Positions 17,413 through 26,556 of a stretch of DNA of 64,000 nucleotides are shown piece by piece. Both the position numbers and the translations under genes were made by a program. Each line of letters starts with the position of its first letter. The first letter of the stretch is position 1. The stretch lies in assembly GCF_003151075.1 (NCBI RefSeq), contig NZ_CP029482.1, forward strand, positions 3,162,001 to 3,226,000. Direction: 5' to 3'. Origin of the DNA: Pseudomonas sp. 31-12. GTDB lineage: Bacteria; Pseudomonadota; Gammaproteobacteria; Pseudomonadales; Pseudomonadaceae. The notes beneath the pieces were generated by a model that made no database searches, was not told where the DNA came from, and was given only the letters and a program-made list of their open reading frames with translations.

Positions 17413-18890
17413 CTGACCGTTCGCTTATCAATCTGGCCACGCCGTTGGCCGCAGCCCGGGGCTCGCGCTTGCTGAGCCTGGCGCTGTGCGTGGCGATGCT
17501 CAGCGCTTGCGCTGTCGGCCCGGACTACCAGCGCCCGCCAGCCGCCGCGCCGGTGCAATACAAGGAAGCCGCCGGCTGGCGTCAGGCCAGCCCGAGTGAT
17601 TCCCTGGCCCGCGGCGCCTGGTGGGAGTTGTATGGCGATCAGCAGCTCAATGGCCTGATCGAAAAACTCAACAGCTCCAACCAGACCGTCGCCCAGTCTG
17701 AAGCCCAGTACCGTCAGGCCCAGGCCTTGGTGCGCAGCGCCCGGGGTGCGTTTTTCCCGACGGTGGATCTGACCGTCGGGAAAAACCGCTCCAGCCAGGG
17801 CACCGGCAGCAGCAGTTCAAGCCTGACCAGTTCCTCCAGCGGTATTCGTGACACCTACACCGCGCAGGCCGGGGTCAGTTGGGAGGCGGACATCTGGGGC
17901 AAGTTGCGCCGAGGCCTTGAAGCCGACACCGCCAACGCCGAGGCCAGTTTTGCGGATCTGGCGGCGATGCGCCTCAGCCAGCAATCGGAGCTGGTACAGA
18001 ACTACCTGCAACTGCGGGTGATTGACGAACAAAAGCGCCTGCTGGAAGCGACCGTCGAGGCCTATCAGCGCTCGCTGAAAATGACCGAAAACCAGTACCG
18101 CGCCGGCGTCTCCGGCAAGGACGCGGTGGCCCAGGCGCAAACGCAGCTCAAAAGCACCCAGGCGGACATGGTCGACCTGATCTGGCAACGTGCTCAGTTC
18201 GAAAACGCCATTGCCGTGCTGATCGGGCTACCGCCAGCCGAGTTCGACCTGGCCGAAACCAAGAATATTCCGGCGTTGCCCGAAGTACCGCTGGGCCTGC
18301 CTTCGCAGTTGCTCGAGCGTCGCCCGGACATCGCTTCCGCCGAGCGTTCGGTGATGGCGGCCAACGCCAACATCGGCGTGGCCAAGGCCGCCTACTACCC
18401 GGACCTGACCCTGAGCCTGAACGGCGGTTATAGCAGCAGCACCTATGCCAACTGGATCAGCGTGCCGAACCGCTTCTGGTCGGTGGGGCCACAACTGGCC
18501 ATGACCCTGTTCGATGGCGGCCAGCGATCTGCCGAGGTCGATCGCAGCGAGGCCGCTTACGACGAAACCGTCGCCAAGTACCGCCAGACCGTGCTCGATG
18601 GTTTTCGCGAGGTGGAAAACTACCTGGTGCAACTCAAGGTGCTGGAAGACGAAGCCGGCGTGCGCCAGGAAGCACTGGATGCCGCGCGTGAATCCCTTCG
18701 TTTGACGCAAAACCAGTACAAGGCCGGGGTGATTGCGTACCTGGACGTGGTGGTTGTCCAGGCCACCGCGTTGAGTAATGAACGCAGCGTGTTGAGCCTG
18801 TTACAGAGTCGGTTGATTGCCAGTGTGCAGCTGATTGCGGCGCTGGGTGGTGGCTGGGACGGAGCGCTCCAGGTAAGCGAAAACAAGTAG
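17409..18890 (+). CDS. opmB: outer-membrane efflux channel lipoprotein OpmB (NodT/OprM family)
   Basis: 493 residues. A lipoprotein signal ends at the lipobox LSAC, followed by AVGPDYQRPP, the standard opening of NodT/OprM channels. Two repeated helical-barrel halves follow (SQSEAQYRQAQALVRSARG and the QNQYKAGVIAYLDVV repeat). It forms the trimeric exit duct for the pump. The gene order adaptor, RND, RND, channel matches muxABC-opmB of P. aeruginosa as I recall it. Confidence 0.9.
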   Translation: MTDRSLINLATPLAAARGSRLLSLALCVAMLSACAVGPDYQRPPAAAPVQYKEAAGWRQASPSDSLARGAWWELYGDQQLNGLIEKLNSSNQTVAQSEAQYRQAQALVRSARGAFFPTVDLTVGKNRSSQGTGSSSSSLTSSSSGIRDTYTAQAGVSWEADIWGKLRRGLEADTANAEASFADLAAMRLSQQSELVQNYLQLRVIDEQKRLLEATVEAYQRSLKMTENQYRAGVSGKDAVAQAQTQLKSTQADMVDLIWQRAQFENAIAVLIGLPPAEFDLAETKNIPALPEVPLGLPSQLLERRPDIASAERSVMAANANIGVAKAAYYPDLTLSLNGGYSSSTYANWISVPNRFWSVGPQLAMTLFDGGQRSAEVDRSEAAYDETVAKYRQTVLDGFREVENYLVQLKVLEDEAGVRQEALDAARESLRLTQNQYKAGVIAYLDVVVVQATALSNERSVLSLLQSRLIASVQLIAALGGGWDGALQVSENK

Positions 18891-18898
18891 AGCAACCC

Positions 18899-19029
18899 TG
18901 TGGCGAGGGAGCTTGCTCCCGCTCGGCTGCGCAGCAGACGCAAATCGGCTGACGCATTCTTCCTGACCGACCGCGTTTGCCTATTTGGGACGGTTTCGCC
19001 GTCCAGCGGGAGCAAGCTCCCTCGCCACA
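18899..19029. repeat. REPIN-like inverted repeat (class GTGGCGAGGG)
   Basis: Left arm TGTGGCGAGGGAGCTTGCTC and matching right arm ending CTCCCTCGCCACA, about 25 bp each, enclose about 80 bases downstream of opmB. With 19030-19142 this makes up the 300-base gap before the next gene. Confidence 0.8.
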
Positions 19030-19142
19030 AGTTCGCAACTTGAGGCTTTGCGACGATCAAACAAGCGTTTCATCGGTTTGATGGCCATTTGATTACTTTT
19101 GTCAGTGCGTTCTTTTGTGCAATCAGTACAATCGCCCGTTTT

Positions 19143-19175
19143 GCCCTCCCGAGAACGGAAGCAGTACGGGAGGGC
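19143..19175 (+). promoter_or_regulatory. 5'-leader hairpin before the GGDEF-EAL gene
   Basis: A 9-bp perfect stem (GCCCTCCCG and CGGGAGGGC) with a 15-base loop lies 17 bases before the ATG at 19193. The right arm holds a purine-rich GGGAGGG stretch that resembles a ribosome site but is far from the start. The hairpin could influence translation or be an operator; no function is shown. Confidence 0.4.
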
Positions 19176-19192
19176 GATCGCGAGATAGTCAC

Positions 19193-21274
19193 ATGCTCAT
19201 CGGTAGCTATTCCCCCACGCTGGTAATCATTTCGCTCTGCGTAGCGATCCTCGCCTCTTATACCGCGCTCGACCTGACCGAGCGCATCGCGACCGCCAAA
19301 GGCCGCGCCGTGTTTCTATGGACGGCGGGCGGCGCCTTTGCCATGGGCGTTGGCGTGTGGTCGATGCACTTTATCGGCATGCTCGCGTTCACATTGCCCA
19401 TCGACCTGGGTTACGACTTCACCCTCACGGCACTCTCGCTGTTGACCGCGATCCTGTCCTGCGGCTTTGCCCTGTGGCTGGTCAGCCAGCCCCGGCTGCC
19501 GTCCTGGCAACTGGGGTTCGGCGCGTTGCTCATGGGCGCCGGGATCAGCGCCATGCATTACACCGGCATGGCCGCCATGCACATGCAGCCGGGCATCGAT
19601 TACGACCCGACGCTGTTTGGTGCGTCACTGCTCATCGCCGTTGGCGCCTCCGGTGCGGCGTTATGGATCGCCTTCCGCCTGCGTCAGCACACGCCATACG
19701 TAGGCCTGCTTCGCGCCGGTGCGGCGGTGATCATGGGCCTCGCCATCGTCGGCATGCACTACACGGCCATGGCCGCGGCGCGCTTCCCGGACGGCAGTTT
19801 CTGTGGCGCCGCCATCAGCGGCTTGAACGGCAAGGGCCTGGACAACCTGGTGCTGATCACCACGCTCGCGGTGTTGAGCATCGCCTTGCTGACTTCGGTA
19901 CTCGATGCGCGTCTTGAGGCTCGCACCGCCGATCTGGCGCGCTCGCTGACGGAAGCCAACCGCGAACTGACCCAACTGGCCCTGCACGACACCCTCACCG
20001 GTTTGCCCAATCGCATGTTGCTGGCCGACCGCATCGAGCAGGCCATGTCCAAGGTCCAGGAGCAGGGCGGTTGTTTTGCGCTGATGTTCATAGACCTCGA
20101 CGGCTTCAAACCGGTCAACGATGCCTTCGGCCACCACATGGGCGATCAGTTGTTGCGCGAAGTTGGTTTGCGTTTGCGCGAGGACATGCGCAGTCAGGAC
20201 ACTTTGGCGCGCATCGGCGGCGATGAATTCGTCCTGCTGGTGCGCCTCAGCGAGCCAAACGACGCGCTGAACGTGGCAGCGCGGCAGGTCGGGCTGATCG
20301 GCAGTGCGTTCCGGGTCGCCGAACACGACCTGCAGATTTCCGCCAGCCTCGGCATCGCGTTGTACCCGGGCAACGGCCAGACCGCCCAGGAATTGCTGAT
20401 GAACGCCGACGCGGCGATGTACCACGCCAAGGGCGCCGGGAAAAACGGCTACAGCTTCTTCGACGCGTCGATGAACAGCAACGCGCGCAAACAGCTGCAA
20501 TTGCTGCAGGATTTGCGCAATGCCCTCGAACAGCAGCAGTTCAGCCTCTATTACCAGCCCAAGTTCGACGCCGGCAATGGTCGCCCGGTAGGCGCCGAAG
20601 CGCTGCTGCGTTGGGAGCATCCGACCCAGGGCATGCTGCTGCCGGACAAGTTCATCGATCTGGCGGAAAGGACCGGGCTGATCATTCCCATTGGTGAATG
20701 GGTGCTGAACGAAGCCTGCCGCCAGATGCGCGAGTGGTACGTGCTCGGCTATACCGACTGGCGCATTGCGGTGAACCTCTCGGCGTTGCAGTTCTGCCAT
20801 GCGGGTCTGGTCAAGAGCGTCTCCAAAGCCTTGGCCACGCATAAGCTGCCGGCCAATAGCCTGACCCTGGAAATCACTGAAACCACCGCCATGAGTGATG
20901 CCGATGCGAGCATGACGGTGCTTCAGGAACTCTCGGAAATGGGCGTCGACCTGTCCATCGACGACTTCGGCACCGGTTATTCGAGCTTGATGTACCTTAA
21001 GCGACTGCCGGCCAACGAACTGAAGATCGACCGCGGTTTCGTCCGCGATCTGGAACACGACAGTGACGACGCTGCCATCGTCTCGGCCATCGTTGCCCTC
21101 GGCCAGGCGTTGGGCTTGCGCATCGTCGCCGAAGGCGTGGAGACCGGCGTCCAGCAAGACTTCCTGACCAAACTCGGTTGCGATTCGTTGCAGGGCTACC
21201 TGCTCGGACACCCGCTGCCGGCGGATCGCTTCATGGCCGACATTGTTCGCGGGGAACGATTGGCGACGGCTTGA
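19193..21274 (+). CDS. MHYT-GGDEF-EAL bifunctional c-di-GMP protein
   Basis: 693 residues from the ATG at 19193. Seven hydrophobic segments (residues 1-240) carry three MHYT-type motifs (WSMHFIGM, SAMHYTGM, VGMHYTAM), a proposed metal-binding sensor for diatomic gases. A GGDEF domain follows with intact GGDEF at 342-346 and an I-site RSQD five residues before it. Then comes an EAL domain with EAL at 469-471 and DDFGTGYSSL. Both catalytic signatures are complete, so diguanylate cyclase and phosphodiesterase activities are both possible. The protein sits in the inner membrane. Homologues include P. aeruginosa MucR/NbdA-type proteins. The gene appears monocistronic. Confidence 0.9.
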   Translation: MLIGSYSPTLVIISLCVAILASYTALDLTERIATAKGRAVFLWTAGGAFAMGVGVWSMHFIGMLAFTLPIDLGYDFTLTALSLLTAILSCGFALWLVSQPRLPSWQLGFGALLMGAGISAMHYTGMAAMHMQPGIDYDPTLFGASLLIAVGASGAALWIAFRLRQHTPYVGLLRAGAAVIMGLAIVGMHYTAMAAARFPDGSFCGAAISGLNGKGLDNLVLITTLAVLSIALLTSVLDARLEARTADLARSLTEANRELTQLALHDTLTGLPNRMLLADRIEQAMSKVQEQGGCFALMFIDLDGFKPVNDAFGHHMGDQLLREVGLRLREDMRSQDTLARIGGDEFVLLVRLSEPNDALNVAARQVGLIGSAFRVAEHDLQISASLGIALYPGNGQTAQELLMNADAAMYHAKGAGKNGYSFFDASMNSNARKQLQLLQDLRNALEQQQFSLYYQPKFDAGNGRPVGAEALLRWEHPTQGMLLPDKFIDLAERTGLIIPIGEWVLNEACRQMREWYVLGYTDWRIAVNLSALQFCHAGLVKSVSKALATHKLPANSLTLEITETTAMSDADASMTVLQELSEMGVDLSIDDFGTGYSSLMYLKRLPANELKIDRGFVRDLEHDSDDAAIVSAIVALGQALGLRIVAEGVETGVQQDFLTKLGCDSLQGYLLGHPLPADRFMADIVRGERLATA

Positions 21275-21366
21275 ATACCGTTGTGATTGATGTGAGTCCA
21301 TGCAAATCCGTGCAATGGCGGGTATTCTTGGCCCCGACTGCTTACGCGTGAAGGGGGAAAGTCAGC

Positions 21367-22113
21367 ATGGACAAAGTCATTGTCATCACCGGCGGCGGCC
21401 GTGGTATCGGCGCCGCAACCGCGCTGTTGGCCGCCGGGCTTGGCTATCGGATCTGTATCAACTATCAATCCGACGAATCGGCCGCGCATGGCGTATTGGC
21501 GCAAGTCCGCGCTTTGGGCGCTCAAGCCATCGCGGTGCGCGCCGACGTCAGCATCGAAGACGAAGTGATCAGTCTGTTCCACCGGGTGGACACCGAACTG
21601 GGTCGAGTCACCGCGCTGGTGAACAACGCCGGCACCGTCGGGCACAAGTCCCGCGTCGACGAAATGTCCGAATTCCGCATCCTCAAAACCCTCAAGACCA
21701 ACGTCCTGGCACCGATCCTCTGCGCCAAGCACGCGGTCATGCGCATGTCGCCCAAACATGGCGGGCAGGGCGGCAGCATCGTCAACGTGTCCTCAGTGGC
21801 TTCGCGTTTGGGCTCGCCTAATGAGTATGTGGATTACGCCGCGTCGAAAGGCGCGCTGGACAGCTTCACCATCGGTCTGTCCAAGGAAGTGGCGGGCGAG
21901 GGGATTCGCGTCAATGCGGTGCGACCGGGGTTTATCTACACCGATTTCCATGCGTTGAGCGGTGATCCGGATCGGGTCAGTAAGCTGGAGTCGGCAATTC
22001 CGATGGCCCGGGGCGGACGGCCGGATGAAGTGGCAGAGGCGATTATCTGGTTGCTGTCGGACAAGGCGTCATATGCGACCGGGACTTTTGTTGATCTGGG
22101 TGGTGGTCGTTAA
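21367..22113 (+). CDS. SDR family NAD(P)-dependent oxidoreductase
   Basis: 248 residues, classical short-chain dehydrogenase. Motifs seen: cofactor loop TGGGRGIG, structural NNAG, catalytic Ser in VNVSSVAS, and the YxxxK pair in YVDYAASKG, with the C-terminal VDLGGGR. The arrangement resembles YgfF/glucose-1-dehydrogenase-like SDRs. Substrate unknown. ATG follows a GGGGGAA stretch. A 30-bp perfect inverted repeat separates it from the convergent MocR gene. Confidence 0.88.
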   Translation: MDKVIVITGGGRGIGAATALLAAGLGYRICINYQSDESAAHGVLAQVRALGAQAIAVRADVSIEDEVISLFHRVDTELGRVTALVNNAGTVGHKSRVDEMSEFRILKTLKTNVLAPILCAKHAVMRMSPKHGGQGGSIVNVSSVASRLGSPNEYVDYAASKGALDSFTIGLSKEVAGEGIRVNAVRPGFIYTDFHALSGDPDRVSKLESAIPMARGGRPDEVAEAIIWLLSDKASYATGTFVDLGGGR

Positions 22114-22138
22114 CCGCTGAGACTTGTGTTGACCGGGC

Positions 22139-22217
22139 TGGCCCCTTCGCGAGCAAGCCCGCTCCCACCGTTGATCGCGTTACCCCTGTGGGAGCGGGCT
22201 TGCTCGCGAAGGGGCCA
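22139..22217. repeat. REPIN-like inverted repeat (class GTGGGAGCGGGCTTGCTCGCG)
   Basis: Perfect 30-bp arms (22139-22168 and 22188-22217) around a 19-base centre between two convergent genes. It can form a strong bidirectional hairpin and may serve as a shared transcription end. Confidence 0.88.
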
Positions 22218-22237
22218 TGCCAGACAACATCCAACTC

Positions 22238-23647
22238 TCAGAACGACCGCACTATCCGCCCCAACGTCTCCATCGCCTTCTCCGACTCCTCGGTCCACGG
22301 GCTCCCATAATTCAGCCGAATACAATTCCTGAACCGCTGCGTCGGTGAAAAGATCGGCCCCGGCGCGATGCTGATGCCTTGCGCCAGTGCCATCTGAAAC
22401 AACTTCAGCGAATCCATCTGCGGCGGCAGTTCCAGCCACAGGAAATAGCCGCCGGCCGGTTGGCTGACGCGCGTCTGTGCCGGGAAGTAGCGGGCGATGG
22501 CGGCGAGCATGGCGCTTTGCTGTTCTTCCAGGGCGTAGCGCAGTTTGCGCAGGTGCCGGTCGTAGCCGCCGTGTTGCAGGTAGTCGGCGATGCCCGCCTG
22601 GGCCGGCATCGAGGCGCACAGCGAGGTCATGAGTTTCAGCCGTTCGATCTTCTGCGCGTATCGCCCAGCGGCAACCCAGCCGATCCGGTAGCCGGGGGCC
22701 AGGCTTTTGGCGAAGGAACCGCAATGCATCACCAGCCCTTCGGTATCAAACGCCTTGGCCGGTTTCGGCGCCTGTTGTCCATAATAAAGTTCGGCGTAGA
22801 CATCGTCCTCGATCAGCGGCACCTGATGGCTGCGCAACAACTCGACCAGCTCCTGCTTCTTCGCCTCGGGCATGGTGGCGCCCATCGGGTTCTGGAAACT
22901 GGTCATGCACCAGCAGGCCTTGATCGGGTGGCGTTCCAGGGTTTGCGCGAGTACGCCCAGGTCGATACCGTCACGCGGGTGCACCGGGATTTCGACGGCT
23001 TTCAGTTTAAGCCGCTCCAGGATTTGCAGGCAGGCATAGAACGCCGGCGCTTCAATGGCCACCAGGTCGCCGGGTTCGGTGACCGCTTGCAGGCACAGGT
23101 TCAGGGCTTCCAGTGCGCCGTTGGTGATCAGCAGTTCTTCCATCGGCAGCATCAGGCCGCCGACCATGTAACGCAGGGCAATCTGGCGTCGCAATTGCGG
23201 GTTGCCCGGTGACATGTCGGTGACGACCATGCGCGGGTCCATGTCCCGGGCGGCGCTGGCCAGGGAGCGGGACAGGCGCTGCAACGGGAACAGCGTCGGG
23301 CTGGGGAAGGCCGAGCCGAACGGCACGGTGGTCGGGTCCTTGATCGAGTCGAGGACCGAGAACACCAGTTCGCTGACGTCGACTTCGGTGGATTCATTGA
23401 CCTGGCTGCTGATCACCGGCTCCGAGAACGGACTCGGCGCGTGCGCGTTGACGAAGTAGCCGGAACGCGGCCGGGCGCGGATCAGGCCCCGGCGTTCAAG
23501 CAGGTAATAGGCCTGGAACACGGTGGACGGGCTGACCCCATACGTCTGGCTGGCATAGCGCACCGACGGCACGCGCTGACCGGGGCCTAGGACACCGGAG
23601 CGGATCAGTTCAGCGATGTCGTCGGCGAATTTTTCGTAGCGTTTCAT
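22238..23647 (-). CDS. MocR-type GntR regulator / aminotransferase-fold protein
   Basis: 469 residues from MKRYEKFADDIAELI; an upstream in-frame extension would run into a repeat and is rejected. An N-terminal GntR winged helix (SVRYASQTYGVSPSTVFQAY, then LLERRGLIRARPRSGYFV) is joined to a fold-type I aminotransferase domain with the PLP-lysine in the motif HCGSFAKSLAPGYRIGW. MocR proteins sense PLP plus an amino compound and usually control a neighbouring transport or metabolic gene. The neighbours here (SDR, ccoG) give no clear target. Confidence 0.88.
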   Translation of the reverse strand: MKRYEKFADDIAELIRSGVLGPGQRVPSVRYASQTYGVSPSTVFQAYYLLERRGLIRARPRSGYFVNAHAPSPFSEPVISSQVNESTEVDVSELVFSVLDSIKDPTTVPFGSAFPSPTLFPLQRLSRSLASAARDMDPRMVVTDMSPGNPQLRRQIALRYMVGGLMLPMEELLITNGALEALNLCLQAVTEPGDLVAIEAPAFYACLQILERLKLKAVEIPVHPRDGIDLGVLAQTLERHPIKACWCMTSFQNPMGATMPEAKKQELVELLRSHQVPLIEDDVYAELYYGQQAPKPAKAFDTEGLVMHCGSFAKSLAPGYRIGWVAAGRYAQKIERLKLMTSLCASMPAQAGIADYLQHGGYDRHLRKLRYALEEQQSAMLAAIARYFPAQTRVSQPAGGYFLWLELPPQMDSLKLFQMALAQGISIAPGPIFSPTQRFRNCIRLNYGSPWTEESEKAMETLGRIVRSF

Positions 23648-23685
23648 CGAGTGCCTGGTGTGAAGTAATTCAATGGGTACGCTGT

Positions 23686-23777
23686 TGTGGCGAGGGAGCT
23701 TGCTCCCGTTGGGGTGCGAAGCGCCCCCAGAATTTACGACTGCTAAGCAGCCGAACGGGGCAAGCCCCCTCGCCACA
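23686..23777. repeat. REPIN-like inverted repeat (class GTGGCGAGGG)
   Basis: Left arm TGTGGCGAGGGAGCTTGCTC, right arm ending AGCCCCCTCGCCACA; arms imperfect in the middle. It lies between the ccoG stop and the MocR start, where the promoter of the MocR gene should also lie. Confidence 0.75.
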
Positions 23778-23797
23778 GGGCACCGCAGTCTAAGGGA

Positions 23798-25228
23798 TCA
23801 ACGGTTCATCGGCGCAACAAACCGGCTTTTGGCCACGCTATAAATGTCCGGTTCGTCGCTGTCGGCAATCTTGAAATTGATCGTCTGCGAGCTGCTGCTT
23901 GGCCGTTCGGTGGTCATGGCCACCGACACCGGCACATCGACAATCTCACCCGGCGCCAGGCTCAGCTCGGTCTTGCCTTGCAGGACGAAGCCTTCGCCGT
24001 CCACCAGGCTCAGCCGGTAATCCTGACGCAGCTGGGTCTTGTTGATGACCTTCAGGCTGTAGATGTTTTCGATCTGCCCCTGACTGTTCTCGCGGAACAG
24101 GCCACGGTCCTTGCTCACGTCCAGCGACACCATCGGCCGTTCGACCAGAGCGAGGGCGAGGGCACCGATCATCACCAGCAGCACCGCCGTGTAACCGATC
24201 AGCCGCGGCCGCAGCAGATGAGTCTTGCCACCTTGCAACTCATGCTCCGAGGTATAGCTGATCAAGCCACGGGCGTAGCCCATTTTGTCCATGATCGAAT
24301 CGCAGGCGTCGATACACGCCGCGCAGCCGATGCATTCCATCTGCAAACCGTCACGAATGTCGATCCCGGTCGGGCAGACCTGCACGCACAGCTGGCAATC
24401 GATGCAATCCCCCAGGCCCACCTCGGCCGGTTTCACCTCACGTTTGCGCGGGCCACGGTTTTCACCGCGGGCGACGTCGTAGGAAATGGTCAGGGTGTCC
24501 TTGTCGAACATCACGCTCTGGAACCGCGCATACGGGCACATGTGCATGCACACCGCTTCACGCAGCCACCCGGCGTTGATGTAGGTCGCGCCGGTGAAGA
24601 ACAGCACCCAAAACAGACTGACACCGCCCATTTGCAGCGTCAGCAGCTCTTCGGCCAGGGGCCGGATCGGCGTGAAGTAGCCGACAAAGGTCAGCCCGGT
24701 GAGCAGGCTGATGGCCAGCCACAGCGTGTGCTTGGCCGAGCGGCGGACCAGTTTGTTCAAGCCCCATGGCGCGGCTTGCAGCTTGATGCGCTGGTTGCGT
24801 TCGCCTTCGGTGATCTTCTCGCACCACATGAAGATCCAGGTCCAGGAGCTCTGCGGGCAGGTGTAACCGCACCAGACGCGACCGGCAAACACGGTGATCG
24901 CAAACAAGCCGAACGCGGCGATGATCAACAGCGCCGACAGCAGGATGAAGTCCTGGGGCCAGAAGGTCGCGCCGAAGATGTGGAATTTGCTCTCGGAAAG
25001 GTCCCAGAGCACCGCCTGACGGTCGCCCCAGTTCAGCCACACGGTGCCGAAGAACATCAAAAACAATACGCCCGCGCCGCTCAGGCGCAAGGTGCGGAAC
25101 AGGCCGGTGAAACTGCGGGTGTGGATCAGGTTGTCGCTGGACTTGGCCTTCATCTTTGGACGCGAAGGCTCAAAGCTCTGTACTAAAGGGACGCTTTCTA
25201 CGGTTCGGACGGGGATTCTTTCGCTCAT
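23798..25228 (-). CDS. ccoG: cytochrome c oxidase accessory protein CcoG (FixG/RdxA)
   Basis: 476 residues from MSERIPVRTVES. A membrane ferredoxin-like protein with about five TM segments, a CGYTCPQSSW motif near residue 125, two cytoplasmic [4Fe-4S] cysteine sets (CIDCQLCVQVCP and CIGCAACIDACD), and a C-terminal Ig-like FixG domain in the periplasm. CcoG is needed for copper delivery to cbb3-type oxidase. No ccoNOP or ccoHIS genes are adjacent, so this copy is unlinked from the oxidase cluster. No Anr/FNR box is obvious upstream. Confidence 0.9.
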   Translation of the reverse strand: MSERIPVRTVESVPLVQSFEPSRPKMKAKSSDNLIHTRSFTGLFRTLRLSGAGVLFLMFFGTVWLNWGDRQAVLWDLSESKFHIFGATFWPQDFILLSALLIIAAFGLFAITVFAGRVWCGYTCPQSSWTWIFMWCEKITEGERNQRIKLQAAPWGLNKLVRRSAKHTLWLAISLLTGLTFVGYFTPIRPLAEELLTLQMGGVSLFWVLFFTGATYINAGWLREAVCMHMCPYARFQSVMFDKDTLTISYDVARGENRGPRKREVKPAEVGLGDCIDCQLCVQVCPTGIDIRDGLQMECIGCAACIDACDSIMDKMGYARGLISYTSEHELQGGKTHLLRPRLIGYTAVLLVMIGALALALVERPMVSLDVSKDRGLFRENSQGQIENIYSLKVINKTQLRQDYRLSLVDGEGFVLQGKTELSLAPGEIVDVPVSVAMTTERPSSSSQTINFKIADSDEPDIYSVAKSRFVAPMNR

Positions 25229-25307
25229 GGTCTTTCGCTCATCAGCCTCCATCAGGCATGAGCACTATGACCAGCGATCTGTTTGCATAACAGACTCAGG
25301 TATTGCA

Positions 25308-25340
25308 ATAAAAAGCGGATCAGATGGGCTTTGATCCGCT
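25308..25340 (-). terminator. rho-independent terminator upstream of ccoG
   Basis: On the minus strand a 9-bp stem (AGCGGATCA and TGATCCGCT) is followed by TTTTTATT. It lies 85 bases after the DUF3203-like gene and separates it from ccoG. Confidence 0.8.
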
Positions 25341-25424
25341 GCCTGCGACAACTTGATGCACCCCGTCACAGCGGGACGCAGACGCCTATAACAGGCGCCT
25401 GCGGGCGGTGTTGATCCGCATCAG

Positions 25425-25658
25425 TCAAATCACCGAATCACTGTCAGTGGCTTTCAAATGCTTACGACCGTCCACTGCGCCTGCTACGGTCAATGCGTCG
25501 GCTTCTGCTTCGGTGATGTAGACGCGCTGGCCGTTGAGCTCAACCGCCGACATGGCTTTTTCCGAGTCGGTGATGATCGTGACATCGGGGCACAGGCGAA
25601 TTTCTTCGCCGTTCTCGGTAACGAAAAAGCAGGTCTGGTTTTCGATGCGCACAGTCAT
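25425..25658 (-). CDS. DUF3203-like small protein
   Basis: 77 residues, beginning MTVRIENQTCFFVTENGEEI and continuing with VELNGQRVYITEAEADALTV. It fits the short Pseudomonas-restricted DUF3203 family as I remember it. No signal peptide or membrane segment; probably a small cytosolic beta-rich protein of unknown role. Start supported by AAGGA before the ATG. Confidence 0.7.
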   Translation of the reverse strand: MTVRIENQTCFFVTENGEEIRLCPDVTIITDSEKAMSAVELNGQRVYITEAEADALTVAGAVDGRKHLKATDSDSVI

Positions 25659-25783
25659 GGAGGTGTCCTTTTTTTAGCGGGTTCTAAACTGTTAGGGCGC
25701 ATCCGACGGACATCGTTCTGTGCAACTGATTAATGGTCGGCGCGGTCCATCCTCCCATAATGATCAATCACAAGGATTGCACC

Positions 25784-26296
25784 ATGAACGCCTGGTGGCA
25801 TGAGGTTTGGGTAACGCTGCAAGCGGAGTTCGCCGACATCGGCGATGCGTCACAACTGACGCGTATCACCGTGAGATTGCTGATGGCTGCGATTCTTGGC
25901 GGCATTCTCGGCTTCGAGCGCGAGCAAAAGGGCAAGGCTGCCGGGGTTCGTACTCACATGCTAGTGGCGCTGGGCGCGGCACTGTTTGTCCTGGTGCCAC
26001 AGATGTCCGGCTCCCAGGCCGATGCCATGAGCCGGGTGGTGCAAGGGGTCATCGCCGGGATCGGCTTCCTTGGCGCCGGCACCATCCTGAAAAACCAAGA
26101 AGGTGATGAAGGCCACGTCAAAGGCCTGACGACCGCCGCCGGGTTGTGGATGACGGCCGCCATCGGCGTCTCGGCCGGGTTGGGTCGAGAGGCGACGGCG
26201 GTCTTGAGTACGATACTGGCGTTGGCGATTTTCAGCGTGATGCCGAAAATCGTGCAACTGCTCGACAGGGATAAAGACGAGCAGGAGCGGCCGTAG
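25784..26296 (+). CDS. MgtC/SapB family membrane protein
   Basis: 170 residues from the ATG at 25784 (preceded by CAAGGA). Four to five TM segments and the signature region AILGGILGFEREQKGKAAGV, then GIGFLGAGTILKN and GLTTAAGLWMTAAIGVSAG. The conserved Asp of MgtC/SapB proteins is not assigned here. The family is linked to magnesium limitation and virulence in Salmonella, but the short forms lacking the C-terminal ACT-like domain, like this one, are of unknown function. Convergent with the proline-rich peptide gene (3-base gap). Confidence 0.85.
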   Translation: MNAWWHEVWVTLQAEFADIGDASQLTRITVRLLMAAILGGILGFEREQKGKAAGVRTHMLVALGAALFVLVPQMSGSQADAMSRVVQGVIAGIGFLGAGTILKNQEGDEGHVKGLTTAAGLWMTAAIGVSAGLGREATAVLSTILALAIFSVMPKIVQLLDRDKDEQERP

Positions 26297-26299
26297 TCA

Positions 26300-26467
26300 T
26301 CACTTGGGCGCAACGATCACCGGCGGCATCGTGCCCGGTGGATCTTCTCTGGGCGGTGGCGTGGTGCCGGGCGGCTCTTGCTCGGGCACCGGTTCCGGTT
26401 CGGTCGGCGGAATGGTCGGGGTGTCGATGTTCGGATCAGGCGTCTCGGCCGGGATAGGAATACTCAT
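26300..26467 (-). CDS. small proline-rich protein, 55 residues
   Basis: Start at the ATG preceded by GGAGG. The sequence is almost entirely Pro, Glu and Thr (TIPPTEPEPVPEQEPPGTTP is typical), with no signal peptide or folded core, so it is intrinsically disordered. The ribosome site and position beside glgE support a real gene. Function unknown. Confidence 0.6.
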   Translation of the reverse strand: MSIPIPAETPDPNIDTPTIPPTEPEPVPEQEPPGTTPPPREDPPGTMPPVIVAPK

Positions 26468-26556
26468 CGTTGAAGCCTCCAGTGGCACATGGCGTAAGTC
26501 GTGCTTAAGTGAGTTGACCGTCGCGCGAGGGATTTGATTCCCCGGCAAATGGGCGT

